From: [Eubacterium] saphenum | GTDB taxonomy: Bacteria; Bacillota; Clostridia; Lachnospirales; Anaerotignaceae | Assembly: GCA_004557645.1 (NCBI GenBank) | Contig: SFGI01000011.1 | Coordinates: 1-64,000 of the forward strand | Direction: 5' to 3' | DNA: 64,000 nt | Shown: piece after piece, positions 42,054-50,763 of the stretch | Position numbering within the stretch: position 1 is the first letter of the stretch | How the letters are laid out: each line of letters opens with the position of its first letter | Made by a program: the position numbers and the translations under genes | Notes under the pieces: generated by a model | What the model was told of the DNA's origin: nothing | Database searches by the model: none | The model's input: only the letters and a program-made list of their open reading frames with translations

Positions 42054-43592
42054 TTAGAACAGCAGATCCAGTTCTGTTTTTGCCTTTTCAATATCCTGCA
42101 GGATGGTTTTTTGCTTTTCGTCAAAAAGCAGTTCCTGATTGTAGCGATAATACTTTTCAGAGCCGTTTTCGCTGATGAATTTTACGCTGTAGAAATTGGT
42201 GGTCAGTTCTGTGATAAAGATGACCATTTCCTGCCCTGCCCCAAAGGTCTCTTCCAGGAAAGCGAAAGCGTTATCCAACGCCAGAGAGGCGGCATCGATG
42301 GTCTCTTCCCTTTTTTCCGCTTCTGCGGCAAACAATTCCTTCACAAGGGCGAAGGCATCCTCTTTTTCCCGACAGCCGGCCTTCTTCCCTTCCGCCAGGA
42401 AGAACTGCAGCCGTTCCAGTTCCCGCATACGGGCCCGCTCCGCTGTTTTTTCCAGCAGACCTGCCTTCCGTTCCCTTGTAAAAGCTGTTTCTCTTTCCTC
42501 TATCAGCCCTGTAAAGAGGTTTTCCCAAGGGGTTTCCTTGCAGTAAGGACTGCCAAAACGTTCCTTCAACTCCAATAAAGCCCCGTGGAGCCCTGTTACC
42601 ATCAGGTCTGCTTCATAGGCCTGCTGGAACCCTTCCGACAGCTTGCTCAACAAAAGCCCCATGACGCTCAGCCGTTCATCGAAGGGTGCTTCCTGCAGCT
42701 TCGCCACAGCCTGCTTCGTATATTCGCCCTGCAGGATATCATCCACACGGTAATCGGAGCGATATTTGCGGTAGAGGTCAAGGTAGTTGGCAAAATCCTT
42801 GGCAATCTTCCGATGCTGCAGATACTGATACACCAGCCCTTCATCCACAGGCAGGTTCATATCTTCATAAACCTTCAAAATAGTAGATAAATCCTCCCAG
42901 CCACGGGCGGTGACAAAGCGTTTGCCGTCCACGGTGGTCTCCATGGCATAAAAATGGTTCTTGCGGATTTCCAGATAGGAAATGATGGCGCCGTGGATGC
43001 CCTGTTTATAGGCATATTCCTTCCAAACGTTGAAATCGGGCTCAACGTCAATTTTCTTCACACGGTCCAGGGTTACCACGTCGAATTCCCTGACACTTTT
43101 GTTATATTCGGGAGGGTTGCCCGCTGCAGCAATGAGCCAGCCATCGGGCACCTTATGGGCGCCGAAGGTCTTGCACTGCAAAAATTGCAGCATGGCAGGA
43201 GCCAGGGTTTCGGAGGCACAGTTGATCTCGTCGATGAACAAAATGCCTTCTTTCAGACCTGTTTTCTCCATTTTATCGTAGACAGAAGCGATGATCTCGC
43301 TCATGGTATATTCCGTTACGGCGTATTCCCTGCCGCCATAATTTTTATGGCTGATGAAGGGCAGGCCAATGGCGGACTGTCTGGTATGGTGGGTGATGCT
43401 ATAAGAAACCAATGCAACGCCGCATTCCCGTGCCACCTGCTCCATGACGGCGGTCTTGCCGATGCCCGGTGCGCCCATCAGCAGGATGGGACGCTGGCGT
43501 ACAGCAGGGATGCGGTATTCGCCGAATTCGTCCTTTGCCAGATACGCCTGAATGGAGTTTTTTATCTCATTTTTCGCTCTCTTAATATCCAT
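42054..43592 (-). CDS. MoxR-like AAA+ ATPase
   Basis: A 512-residue ATPase. Walker A GAPGIGKTA (about 41-49), Walker B ILFIDEINCASE (about 125-136), sensor 1 AAAGNPPEYN and a later arginine region place it in the MoxR/RavA-like AAA+ clade. The C-terminal 250 residues are helical and rich in Glu and Lys and are not recognised. Paired with a VWA protein just upstream, as in MoxR-VWA chaperone systems where the pair remodels or metallates a target (family knowledge). ATG 43592 follows GGAGTGTAATT. Confidence 0.88.
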   Translation of the reverse strand: MDIKRAKNEIKNSIQAYLAKDEFGEYRIPAVRQRPILLMGAPGIGKTAVMEQVARECGVALVSYSITHHTRQSAIGLPFISHKNYGGREYAVTEYTMSEIIASVYDKMEKTGLKEGILFIDEINCASETLAPAMLQFLQCKTFGAHKVPDGWLIAAAGNPPEYNKSVREFDVVTLDRVKKIDVEPDFNVWKEYAYKQGIHGAIISYLEIRKNHFYAMETTVDGKRFVTARGWEDLSTILKVYEDMNLPVDEGLVYQYLQHRKIAKDFANYLDLYRKYRSDYRVDDILQGEYTKQAVAKLQEAPFDERLSVMGLLLSKLSEGFQQAYEADLMVTGLHGALLELKERFGSPYCKETPWENLFTGLIEERETAFTRERKAGLLEKTAERARMRELERLQFFLAEGKKAGCREKEDAFALVKELFAAEAEKREETIDAASLALDNAFAFLEETFGAGQEMVIFITELTTNFYSVKFISENGSEKYYRYNQELLFDEKQKTILQDIEKAKTELDLLF

Positions 43593-43608
43593 AATTACAC
43601 TCCTTTTT

Positions 43609-43808
43609 TCTTGGGACGCTGTCCCAAACCCTGCTAAGGGGAATTGGTCAAGCATCTTCCCTACGGGAAGACGGCTGCGCCGCCGCCTTCATCTTGGCGG
43701 TGCACAAATCCCCTTGACCCCCATTTGCAGAACCATGTACATGGTTCTGCGGTATCGGGTTCCAAGGGGGTGACCCCCTTAGTGGGTTTTAGGGCAACGC
43801 CCTAAGGT
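43609..43808. repeat. Hairpin repeat family M, copy 3
   Basis: TTGGGAC-GCT-GTCCCAA (43611-43627), CTAAGGGGAA arm, extra modules (TCTTCCC-TAC-GGGAAGA; GCCGCC/GGCGGT), GCAGAACCATG/CATGGTTCTGC, AAGGGGGT-GA-CCCCCTT, TTAGGGC-AAC-GCCCTAA, ending AAGGTCT. It overlaps the last codons of the VWA gene. Confidence 0.85.
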
Positions 43809-45162
43809 CTAAGTCGTCTTTGCCAAGTATCAGTTTCATGGCCCAGGGGGGCACATTCACGTCCGTATAATCCTCGTGATAGAACACAAAAGCCGCATCA
43901 TAGGCCGGTCTGCGGCGGGGGAACGTCCCATACCCATCGGTAAAATAAATGAGCCCCTTCAAATTCTGGAAGGCTTTTTCCTCAATCAGCCTGTCCACAT
44001 ATTGGAACACCGGGCGGAAATCCGTGCCGCCGCTGCCCCTCAGTTCAAAGTCCTCCATAAATAACGCCAATTCCTCGGCAGAGGTGATCTTTTTATCCAG
44101 CTGCACCACCGCATCGCATTGTATGATGTGGATATTCACCTTATGGAAGAAGCTTTCGCTGCTGGAAAGGATGGCATAGGTCTCCTCCAAAAATCGTTTC
44201 ACCGTCTCCCCTTCGCAGGATTCGGAGGTATCGATGGCGATGACCAATTCCTCTACCTTTTTCACTTCTTTATATTCCAACGCTTCGATGAGGGGCAGAT
44301 TGCCGTAGAGGTTCAGCCCATAGGTATAGAAAATGAAGTCGAAGGCATCATCATCCACCCGCATATCCTCTTTCAGCGTCACAAATTTCTGCAGGAACTG
44401 CCGATAATCGTAGCGTTCTCTGTTTTCCACTTTCAAATATTGCAGCAGCTCCCCGGCTTCCTCCCCCATATCCTTGGAGAAGGTCTCCAGGTTGGTCTCG
44501 GTCTTTTCGCCGATCTCTGTCCATTTTTCCTCCAGCTGCTGCTGTTTTTCGTTCTGTTCTTCTTCCTGCTGCTGGTCGTTATTCTGGTCGTCGTTTTGGT
44601 TATCCTGATTCTGGTCGTCGTCTTTTTTATGCTCCCAGAAAACATGGTCGTCCACCCAATATTCCAGCTGCAATTTGCCAAATTCCTGTATAGAGAGGTT
44701 TTTCTCTTTCAAAACACGATAGATGCCCTCGGCGGAAAGGACCTTCAATTCCCGTCGGAGCATATCGTAGGTTTCATTTCGTTTGTCGGAAACCACCAGC
44801 TGCACCGCCTTGCTGGGCAGGGAATCCACGATGGATTCCACGGCGATATCACAGGCCAGGTGCCAAAGTTCCTCGTCCCGCTCGTTCAGGTGGAAGGGAT
44901 GGCGAAACAAACAATGGAGCACCATATGCAGGTAGGCACGATTGACCAATACACGGTCGCAAAGATATCTCTGCACCAGATAGCGGGGGTTGAACAGGAT
45001 CTTTTCGCCGTCGGTGCCCACGTACAGGGAGGACAGGTTCATTTCGTATTTCAAGCCGCTCAGCGCCAGATCCAGAAAACGCATGGAAAGGTACAGTTCG
45101 TTCCTAGATGCGCTCAAAATATTTGTCCCGATCTGTATCAATTTTTGATGTGTCTCGTTCAT
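43789..45162 (-). CDS. VWA-like metallopeptidase-domain protein (DUF2201 type)
   Basis: A 457-residue protein. The N-terminal half resembles the DUF2201 putative metallopeptidase domain (HMVLHCLFRHPFH, about 80-92, with repeated histidines). A low-complexity linker of Asp, Asn and Gln follows (about 180-205), then a von Willebrand A-like domain with AIDTSES (MIDAS DxSxS variant) and ELRGSGGTDFRPVF, FTDGYG. It is paired with the MoxR ATPase downstream and a BspA-type LRR protein upstream. The final residues RALP come from repeat sequence. ATG 45162 follows AAGGAGG. Confidence 0.87.
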   Translation of the reverse strand: MNETHQKLIQIGTNILSASRNELYLSMRFLDLALSGLKYEMNLSSLYVGTDGEKILFNPRYLVQRYLCDRVLVNRAYLHMVLHCLFRHPFHLNERDEELWHLACDIAVESIVDSLPSKAVQLVVSDKRNETYDMLRRELKVLSAEGIYRVLKEKNLSIQEFGKLQLEYWVDDHVFWEHKKDDDQNQDNQNDDQNNDQQQEEEQNEKQQQLEEKWTEIGEKTETNLETFSKDMGEEAGELLQYLKVENRERYDYRQFLQKFVTLKEDMRVDDDAFDFIFYTYGLNLYGNLPLIEALEYKEVKKVEELVIAIDTSESCEGETVKRFLEETYAILSSSESFFHKVNIHIIQCDAVVQLDKKITSAEELALFMEDFELRGSGGTDFRPVFQYVDRLIEEKAFQNLKGLIYFTDGYGTFPRRRPAYDAAFVFYHEDYTDVNVPPWAMKLILGKDDLDLRALP

Positions 45163-45181
45163 GCCATCTCACCTCCTTCTT

Positions 45182-45331
45182 TTCTTGAGGGTTTCACCCT
45201 CAAACTCCCACCAGGGAAATGATTTCCCTGGACCCTCATTTGCAGAACCATGTACATGGTTCTGCGGTATAGGGGTCGAGGGGGATTATCTCCCTCGCAG
45301 GGGTATTGGGGACAGCGTCCCCAAGGTCTTT
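45182..45331. repeat. Hairpin repeat family M, copy 4
   Basis: TTGAGGG-TTTCA-CCCTCAA (45185-45203), CCAGGGAAAT/ATTTCCCTGG, GCAGAACCATG/CATGGTTCTGC, GAGGGGGAT/ATCTCCCTC and TTGGGGAC-AGC-GTCCCCAA, ending AAGGTCT against the stop of the LRR gene. Clearest copy of the series. Confidence 0.9.
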
Positions 45332-46514
45332 AAAGATCGAATGTCTTTTTTTTCTTTGTCGCACCGAAATGCTTGTGCTGGTAGTCCATCAGAAAACTGA
45401 GGACCACCGTTTTTCCCTTGCTTTGGGCAATTTCAATGAGGACAGGCAGATTTTCTGCCGTCAGCAGCCCCCAGTCGGCAAAAAGCCTGATTTTCTCATC
45501 CTGGTTTCGGTTCATATAATACTCCGCCGCCCAAAGAAAATGGTCGCGGATATACTCCAGATATACCTGCCGATGCTTCTCCTGCAAACGATAGGGATAC
45601 TCCAGCCGCGCCATAGCCAAAAGCAATACCGTATCCGCCGCATCCTCTCTGCGGGTCAGGTAAAAGATCTCATCATATCTGCGGAAATCGATTTCGTAGT
45701 TACCGATGCACTGGCGGAAGATATGCCCTGTGCCGTAATTCACCTGATGGAACTGTCTCGCCGGCGTATCCTCAATGTATTCATACTGGAAATCGGGGAT
45801 GATCAGTCGGCTTGTCACAATTTTCCCATTTTCCTGGGGAAAATCGATGGTCAGGTGCAGCTCATGGTTCAGCCCGGAGGTCAGGTCAGAAATATGTCGG
45901 CATCGGCCGAAGGAAAGATAAGTCAGGCTGTCGCAGTTCAAAAACAGCCCCATATTCAAATCCGCCGCCGCCAGAGGAATATTGATCTCCTCCATTTTGC
46001 GGCAGTTATAGAAAGCATATTTCCCGATCTGCTGCACCCCCTCCGGCAGGTGCAGGCGTTTCAGCTTCCCACAGCCATAAAAGGCATAGTCCCCGATGGA
46101 ACGCAGCCCTGCAGGCAGGGTCAACTGTTCCAGCGCGCTGCAGCCATCGAACATCCTTTGGGAGATTTCCGTCAGTTTTGCAGGCAGATGGATCCGTTCC
46201 AAAGCAGAACAGCCGGAAAAAGCATATGCACCGATGGTCTCGATGGAATCGGGCAGGAAAACCCGCCGCAAAGCCTGTCCCGCCGCCGTGGGTTCCTCTG
46301 CTTTTTCCACAAAAGCCAACTCCGCCACCAGTTCCTCTTCCGGCTCCGCCACAGGTGCCTCTTCCTTTACGGCAAAAGCCCTTTCCCCAATGGCAATGAC
46401 AGGAAAACCGCCGATGGTTTCGGGAATACGCACTTCCGCCGCCCTTCCCTGCACCTTGGTGATGACTGCGCCCTTTTCTTCCAATTGATATTCGATCTGT
46501 ATGGACAATTTCAT
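45330..46514 (-). CDS. BspA-type leucine-rich repeat protein
   Basis: A 394-residue protein without signal peptide. Residues about 85-215 hold five to six LRR_5 repeats of the pattern LPxxLxxIxxxAFxxCxxLExIxLP, as in Treponema/BspA-type repeats. The N-terminus has a beta-rich segment with an Ala/Glu-rich insertion (VKEEAPVAEPEEEL), and the C-terminal 140 residues are helical and unrecognised. First gene of the LRR-VWA-MoxR-ferredoxin series. A cytoplasmic adaptor or client-recognition role is a guess. Confidence 0.85.
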   Translation of the reverse strand: MKLSIQIEYQLEEKGAVITKVQGRAAEVRIPETIGGFPVIAIGERAFAVKEEAPVAEPEEELVAELAFVEKAEEPTAAGQALRRVFLPDSIETIGAYAFSGCSALERIHLPAKLTEISQRMFDGCSALEQLTLPAGLRSIGDYAFYGCGKLKRLHLPEGVQQIGKYAFYNCRKMEEINIPLAAADLNMGLFLNCDSLTYLSFGRCRHISDLTSGLNHELHLTIDFPQENGKIVTSRLIIPDFQYEYIEDTPARQFHQVNYGTGHIFRQCIGNYEIDFRRYDEIFYLTRREDAADTVLLLAMARLEYPYRLQEKHRQVYLEYIRDHFLWAAEYYMNRNQDEKIRLFADWGLLTAENLPVLIEIAQSKGKTVVLSFLMDYQHKHFGATKKKKTFDL

Positions 46515-46713
46515 TTTGATGCTCCTCTTTTCCGCTCACACTAATTTTAATTATATTCGCCCCGGCATAGGCTGTCAAAATGTTTGTTAAAAAAACAGTG
46601 CTCCGGATTTTTCCAAAGCACCATTGCATCCCATACCGTTCTATTGTCTGTCACACATACCATAGAATCTATAAAAATCTTTCAAAAAAAGTTATGTATA
46701 CCTCTTTGTTGTT

Positions 46714-46742
46714 TTGTAAGTTCCGCCATTTTATGGTATAAT
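46714..46742 (+). promoter_or_regulatory. Promoter of the TetR gene
   Basis: TTGTAA (46714-46719), 17 bases, TATAAT (46737-46742). The spacer includes GGAATTTTAT-like A/T-rich sequence and lies 60 bases before the start codon. The rest of 46515-46800 shows no gene. Confidence 0.7.
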
Positions 46743-46800
46743 GATTTATTATACTATTTTCATATACCATATAAATGATTCTAAATGTGAGTTGATAAAA

Positions 46801-47361
46801 ATGAACCGAACGAAAGATGCCATCATAGACGCTTTTCTGCAATTATTAGAAGAAAAGCCATATAATAAAATCACCGTGAACGACATTGTAGCGGTCTGCC
46901 AGATCAATCGGAATACCTTTTATTACCATTTCCATGACATTCCCGCCCTTCTGGAGGAGATCGTAAAAAGGGATACCGACCACATCATACAAACCCACCA
47001 AAATTTTGGCTCCCCCCTGGACTGCTTTGCCCCCCTTGTGCAGCTCTGCATCCGCCGCCAAAAAGCCATCCTTCACATCTACCATTCTGTCCATTGTGAA
47101 GTTTTTTTGAAGGAATTGGATCGGCTCTGCCTCTATGCCATCACCCAATATATCGATACCACCACAGGGGAGCTGTCGCTTCTTCCAAAAGACAGAGAGC
47201 TTCTCATCCGATTTTATAAATGTGCCCTGGTGGGCATATTGCTGGACTGGCTGAACGAAGGCATGCACTACGACCTGCTCGCCTCTTTTTCCCGTATCTG
47301 CGATCTGTTCAACGGTTCCAATCAGCAGGCCTTTCTGAAGGCCGCAGTTCCCAAGAAATAA
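46801..47361 (+). CDS. TetR/AcrR family transcriptional regulator
   Basis: A 186-residue regulator. The N-terminal HTH is clear: AIIDAFLQLLEEKPYNKITVNDIVAVCQINRNTFYYHFHDIPALL (about 8-52, read in pieces), and the rest is a helical ligand/dimer domain of the YsiA-like TetR_C type. No consensus ribosome binding site is seen before the ATG at 46801. It is convergent with the radical SAM gene, so control of that gene would need a distant operator. Confidence 0.9.
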   Translation: MNRTKDAIIDAFLQLLEEKPYNKITVNDIVAVCQINRNTFYYHFHDIPALLEEIVKRDTDHIIQTHQNFGSPLDCFAPLVQLCIRRQKAILHIYHSVHCEVFLKELDRLCLYAITQYIDTTTGELSLLPKDRELLIRFYKCALVGILLDWLNEGMHYDLLASFSRICDLFNGSNQQAFLKAAVPKK

Positions 47362-47377
47362 GCATATCCCCTTTTCC

Positions 47378-47430
47378 AAAAAAGCCGCCTGCCGATGTAC
47401 CGTCATTATCAACGACAGCACATCGGCAGG
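47378..47430 (-). terminator. Terminator of the radical SAM gene
   Basis: CCTGCCGATGT (47388-47398) pairs with ACATCGGCAGG (47420-47430); on the minus strand GCGGC and six T follow. Confidence 0.75.
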
Positions 47431-47442
47431 AAGGAGTTATCA

Positions 47443-48792
47443 TCATTCTGTTTTTTTCTCTTGGCTTGCTTTCCATAGCTCATCGGCAACAGGCTTCCAC
47501 TGTTCCGCATATTTATCACATTTTGCACACAGATGATCCGCAGATTCCGGAGACTGCAGGTCTGTGGAATGGGCATCTGTCCCGGCAACCATCTTTCTTA
47601 GTTTTTCAGGGTTTTCCAGCATAGGACATGGACGAAGCATATTTTCATTAAAGGGCTGCCCATCATGGTATGCCATCATCATGGGAGACTGCAGGGCTTC
47701 CAATAAGGTTTTTTCCCGGATATTGGAATCCGAATAGTGGATGAATACGCAGGGGTCGATATCCCCGTTGGCATTGATATGCAGATAGCGCCGCCCCCCG
47801 GCAATACAGCCGTCCACATACTCTGCGTCATTCTGGAAATCCATTGCAAACAATGGTTTCGTCGCACGATACCGGCGAATGCGGTGATAGGTTTCCACAC
47901 GCTGTTCCGGTGTGGGCATCAGCTCGGGAGAAGCATCATTCCCAACGGGCATATAGTGGAAATACCAAATGAAATATGCGCCCATTTCGATCAGGCTGTC
48001 AAAAAATTCTTCCGAGGTGATGGATGCGAAGTTTGCGCTGGTATAACAGGAAGAGATCCCATAGAGCAGTTTCTTTTTTTTCAGCAGTTCCATGGCCTGT
48101 GTGGCCTTTTTGAATACGCCGTTCCCACGCCGCAGGTCGGTAGCTTCTTCAAAGCCTTCCAGAGAAATAGCAGGCACAAAATTGCCCACCCGCAGCATTT
48201 CATCGGCAAAGGCTTCATCGATCAATGTACCGTTGGTGAAGGATAAAAAGATACAATCATTATGCTTTTCGCAGATACGGATCAGGTCTTGCTTGCGGAC
48301 CAGGGGTTCCCCGCCTGTGTAGATATACATATATACACCCAGTTCCTTCCCCTGCTGTATGATCTGATCGATCTCATCGTATGTAAGGTTCAGCTTATTC
48401 CCGTATTCCGCAGCCCAGCAGCCGGTGCAGTGCAGGTTGCAGGCACTGGTAGGGTCCAAAAGGATGGCCCAGGGAATATTGCATCCATATTTTTCACGAC
48501 ATTCATCCTGTCTCTTCCAACCGTCCAGAGAAGCATTGATAAAGAAATTTACCGCGATGGTTTCCATGACCTTCGGGTCGATATCATTGATAATATGTCG
48601 AATATATCCATAATATGGATGTTTCGGATCTGTGATGGCTTCCCGTATGGCTTTCCGCTGGGGAACAAATTCATTTCCTGCAAATTTATCTGCCCAGTCC
48701 ATCAGCTTGATCAGATTTTTTTCAGGGTCTTTATACAAATACTTAAATGCCTGTTCCAGGCCAAATTTTTTCATCGTTGCTGATACATTCAT
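47443..48792 (-). CDS. Radical SAM/SPASM domain protein
   Basis: A 449-residue radical S-adenosylmethionine enzyme. The [4Fe-4S] motif is CNLHCTGC (about residues 118-125), followed by the glycine-rich TGGEPL; a C-terminal SPASM-like segment with cysteines (DPCVFIHYS, RPCPMLENP, HLCAKCDKY) could hold auxiliary clusters. An extra N-terminal helical region of about 100 residues (MKKFGLEQAFKYLYKDPEKN) is typical of one widespread clostridial subfamily. No precursor peptide gene is seen beside it. Reaction unknown. Confidence 0.9.
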   Translation of the reverse strand: MNVSATMKKFGLEQAFKYLYKDPEKNLIKLMDWADKFAGNEFVPQRKAIREAITDPKHPYYGYIRHIINDIDPKVMETIAVNFFINASLDGWKRQDECREKYGCNIPWAILLDPTSACNLHCTGCWAAEYGNKLNLTYDEIDQIIQQGKELGVYMYIYTGGEPLVRKQDLIRICEKHNDCIFLSFTNGTLIDEAFADEMLRVGNFVPAISLEGFEEATDLRRGNGVFKKATQAMELLKKKKLLYGISSCYTSANFASITSEEFFDSLIEMGAYFIWYFHYMPVGNDASPELMPTPEQRVETYHRIRRYRATKPLFAMDFQNDAEYVDGCIAGGRRYLHINANGDIDPCVFIHYSDSNIREKTLLEALQSPMMMAYHDGQPFNENMLRPCPMLENPEKLRKMVAGTDAHSTDLQSPESADHLCAKCDKYAEQWKPVADELWKASQEKKTE

Positions 48793-48917
48793 GATACAGC
48801 CTCCTTTGTCGTTTGCTCCATTTCTACCTTCCTTATTTTATTGCACAACTGCTTTTTTCAGAATGGGCAAACGCATAGCTGATATCCAAAATTCAGACAT
48901 TTTCCATCTATTTGCCT

Positions 48918-48949
48918 AAAAAAAGCCCTCTAAAAATAGAGGGCTTTTG
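48918..48949. terminator. Intrinsic terminator of the aminotransferase
   Basis: GCCCTCTA-AAAA-TAGAGGGC (48925-48944) with A/T flanks; on the minus strand the aminotransferase ends 40 bases earlier. Confidence 0.88.
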
Positions 48950-48988
48950 GTTTACTTATGTATGGTTTCTATATAGTTTGACTGAGAA

Positions 48989-50182
48989 TTATTCACCCAG
49001 TACTTCTTTCAGAACTGCACCCATTCTCTGGATACCTTCAACGATTCTTTCTTCTGTAGCGTTGGAGTAGTTCAGACGGAAGTGGTTTTCTTTGCCGCCG
49101 TTAGGGAAGAAGCTGCCGCCGGGAACGAATGCAACGTTCTGTGCCAGACATTTAGGAGCGATGTCTTTTGCATTTACGCCTTCAGGCAGAACAACCCATG
49201 TGAACAGACCACCTTCGGGATGTGTCCATTTGCAGCTCTTAGGGAAGCATTCTTCCATTGTTTTCAGCATCAGGTCTCTTCTCTTGTGGTATACTTCTCT
49301 GATCTTATCAACGTGTTCGTCCAGATCATACATATCCAGGAATTTGTTTGCAACCAGCTGGTCCAGGGAAGAACACTGCAGGTCAGCACCCTGTTTTACG
49401 AAGTTGTATTTTGCCAGTACTTTTTCGTTTGCGCAAACCCAGCCAATACGCAGACCAGGTGCCAGGATCTTGGACATTGTGCCCAGGAAGATTACCAGGT
49501 CTTTTGTATCCATGGATTTCAGGGAAGGCAGATATTCGCCTTCGAAACGCAGTTCGCCGTAAGGGTTATCTTCGATAACGGGGATTTCGTATTTGTTAAC
49601 CAGTTCCATGAATTTTTCTCTTCTTTCCAGAGTCCATGTTTTACCGGAGGGGTTCTGGAAGTCGGGGATAACATAGATCATTTTTACGTTTTCTGTTGTA
49701 GCCAGGATTTTTTCCAGTTCTTCAGGGATCATACCGAAATCGTCTGTAGGAACTTCTTTGAATGTAGGTTCGCAAGCCTTGAATGCGTTAACAGCACCCA
49801 GGTAGGAAGGGCTTTCCATCAGAACAACATCGCCGGGGTTCAGGAATACACGAGCGGAGAAATCCAGACCCTGCTGGGAACCGCTTGTCAGCAGAACGTG
49901 ATCGATGTCTGTTTTGATCTGCAGTTTGTCTTCCATTCTTTTTACAATCTTTTCACGCAGAGGTACCAGACCTTCTGTAGGGCAGTACTGCAGTGCGCTT
50001 GCGCCGGCTTCTTCCATAACCTTAACACAAGCTTCTTTTACGCCTTCAACGGGGAACAGTTCGGGAGCGGGCATACCGCCAGCGAAAGAGATAACTTCGG
50101 GTTTTGCTGTCAGAGCCATCAGTTCTCTGATTTCGGAACCTTTCAGCAGGTCCATTCTGCTAGAAAATTTATAATTTTCCAT
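48989..50182 (-). CDS. PLP-dependent aminotransferase (LysN/2-aminoadipate type)
   Basis: A 397-residue fold-type I aminotransferase. The PLP lysine is in LGTMSKILAPGLRIGW (about 230-245), with IPDFQNPSGKTW and EDNPYGELRF carrying the cofactor-binding Asn, Asp and Tyr. Its closest relatives by motif are the 2-aminoadipate/valine:pyruvate group that also resembles MocR catalytic domains, but there is no DNA-binding domain here. Amino donor and acceptor cannot be told. Monocistronic, with a 580-base A+T-rich region upstream. Confidence 0.9.
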   Translation of the reverse strand: MENYKFSSRMDLLKGSEIRELMALTAKPEVISFAGGMPAPELFPVEGVKEACVKVMEEAGASALQYCPTEGLVPLREKIVKRMEDKLQIKTDIDHVLLTSGSQQGLDFSARVFLNPGDVVLMESPSYLGAVNAFKACEPTFKEVPTDDFGMIPEELEKILATTENVKMIYVIPDFQNPSGKTWTLERREKFMELVNKYEIPVIEDNPYGELRFEGEYLPSLKSMDTKDLVIFLGTMSKILAPGLRIGWVCANEKVLAKYNFVKQGADLQCSSLDQLVANKFLDMYDLDEHVDKIREVYHKRRDLMLKTMEECFPKSCKWTHPEGGLFTWVVLPEGVNAKDIAPKCLAQNVAFVPGGSFFPNGGKENHFRLNYSNATEERIVEGIQRMGAVLKEVLGE

Positions 50183-50763
50183 TTCATCTTCCTCCTTAAA
50201 AATATAGATATATGTAATGCATTAGTGTCAGACAACAAGGGAATATTTTGACACATATCGGACAAAATATCAAAAATCACCCCTTATACTGTTATTTAAA
50301 CACAAAAAATAAACAAAGTCAATTCCTTTTAACAAATGCACAAAAACAAAAACAACCAAAATCGCAAATTAATTATTATCATTTTTTCACCAAATCGATA
50401 GAAGCTTTAGAAATATCAAGAAAATACCTCCAAATAGTTTGTATAATGTATTTCTTTAAGTACAATTTACCCAAAAACCATCGGTGAAAAAAATCTTTTT
50501 TGTACTTCATTTAAACATTTTTTTAACAAGCTCTCCGAAAATAGATGTTGCATCTGCCCTTTTCAGACATCCTGCTGTTCTCTTTTTGTTCCTTTTAAAT
50601 ATCTTTACTTTTTCATCATCTTTTCATAACATTTTGACGGAGTTTATGCTATAATCATAGAAACTGGGTTTTTGTGCCCATATCAAACATTTTACGTGAT
50701 AGTATTTTATATATAATAATGATATGATATAGAACAATTCCGATAACAGACAGGGTGTGAACT
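50183..50763. other. A+T-rich intergenic region, 581 bp
   Basis: No credible gene on either strand. It separates the divergent aminotransferase and cdaA genes. TGCTATAAT (50647-50655) is an extended -10 element that could start cdaA transcription. The remainder is low-complexity A+T-rich sequence. Confidence 0.5.

Noticed and set aside
43609..45331. CRISPR array from the recurring short hairpins
   Set aside because: Repeats are not identical, not regularly spaced, and are spread between genes; there are no cas genes.
50248..50487. 79-codon frame in the A+T-rich gap before cdaA
   Set aside because: Low-complexity Lys/Asn/Gln composition, no ribosome binding site, and a composition that follows the A+T-rich background.
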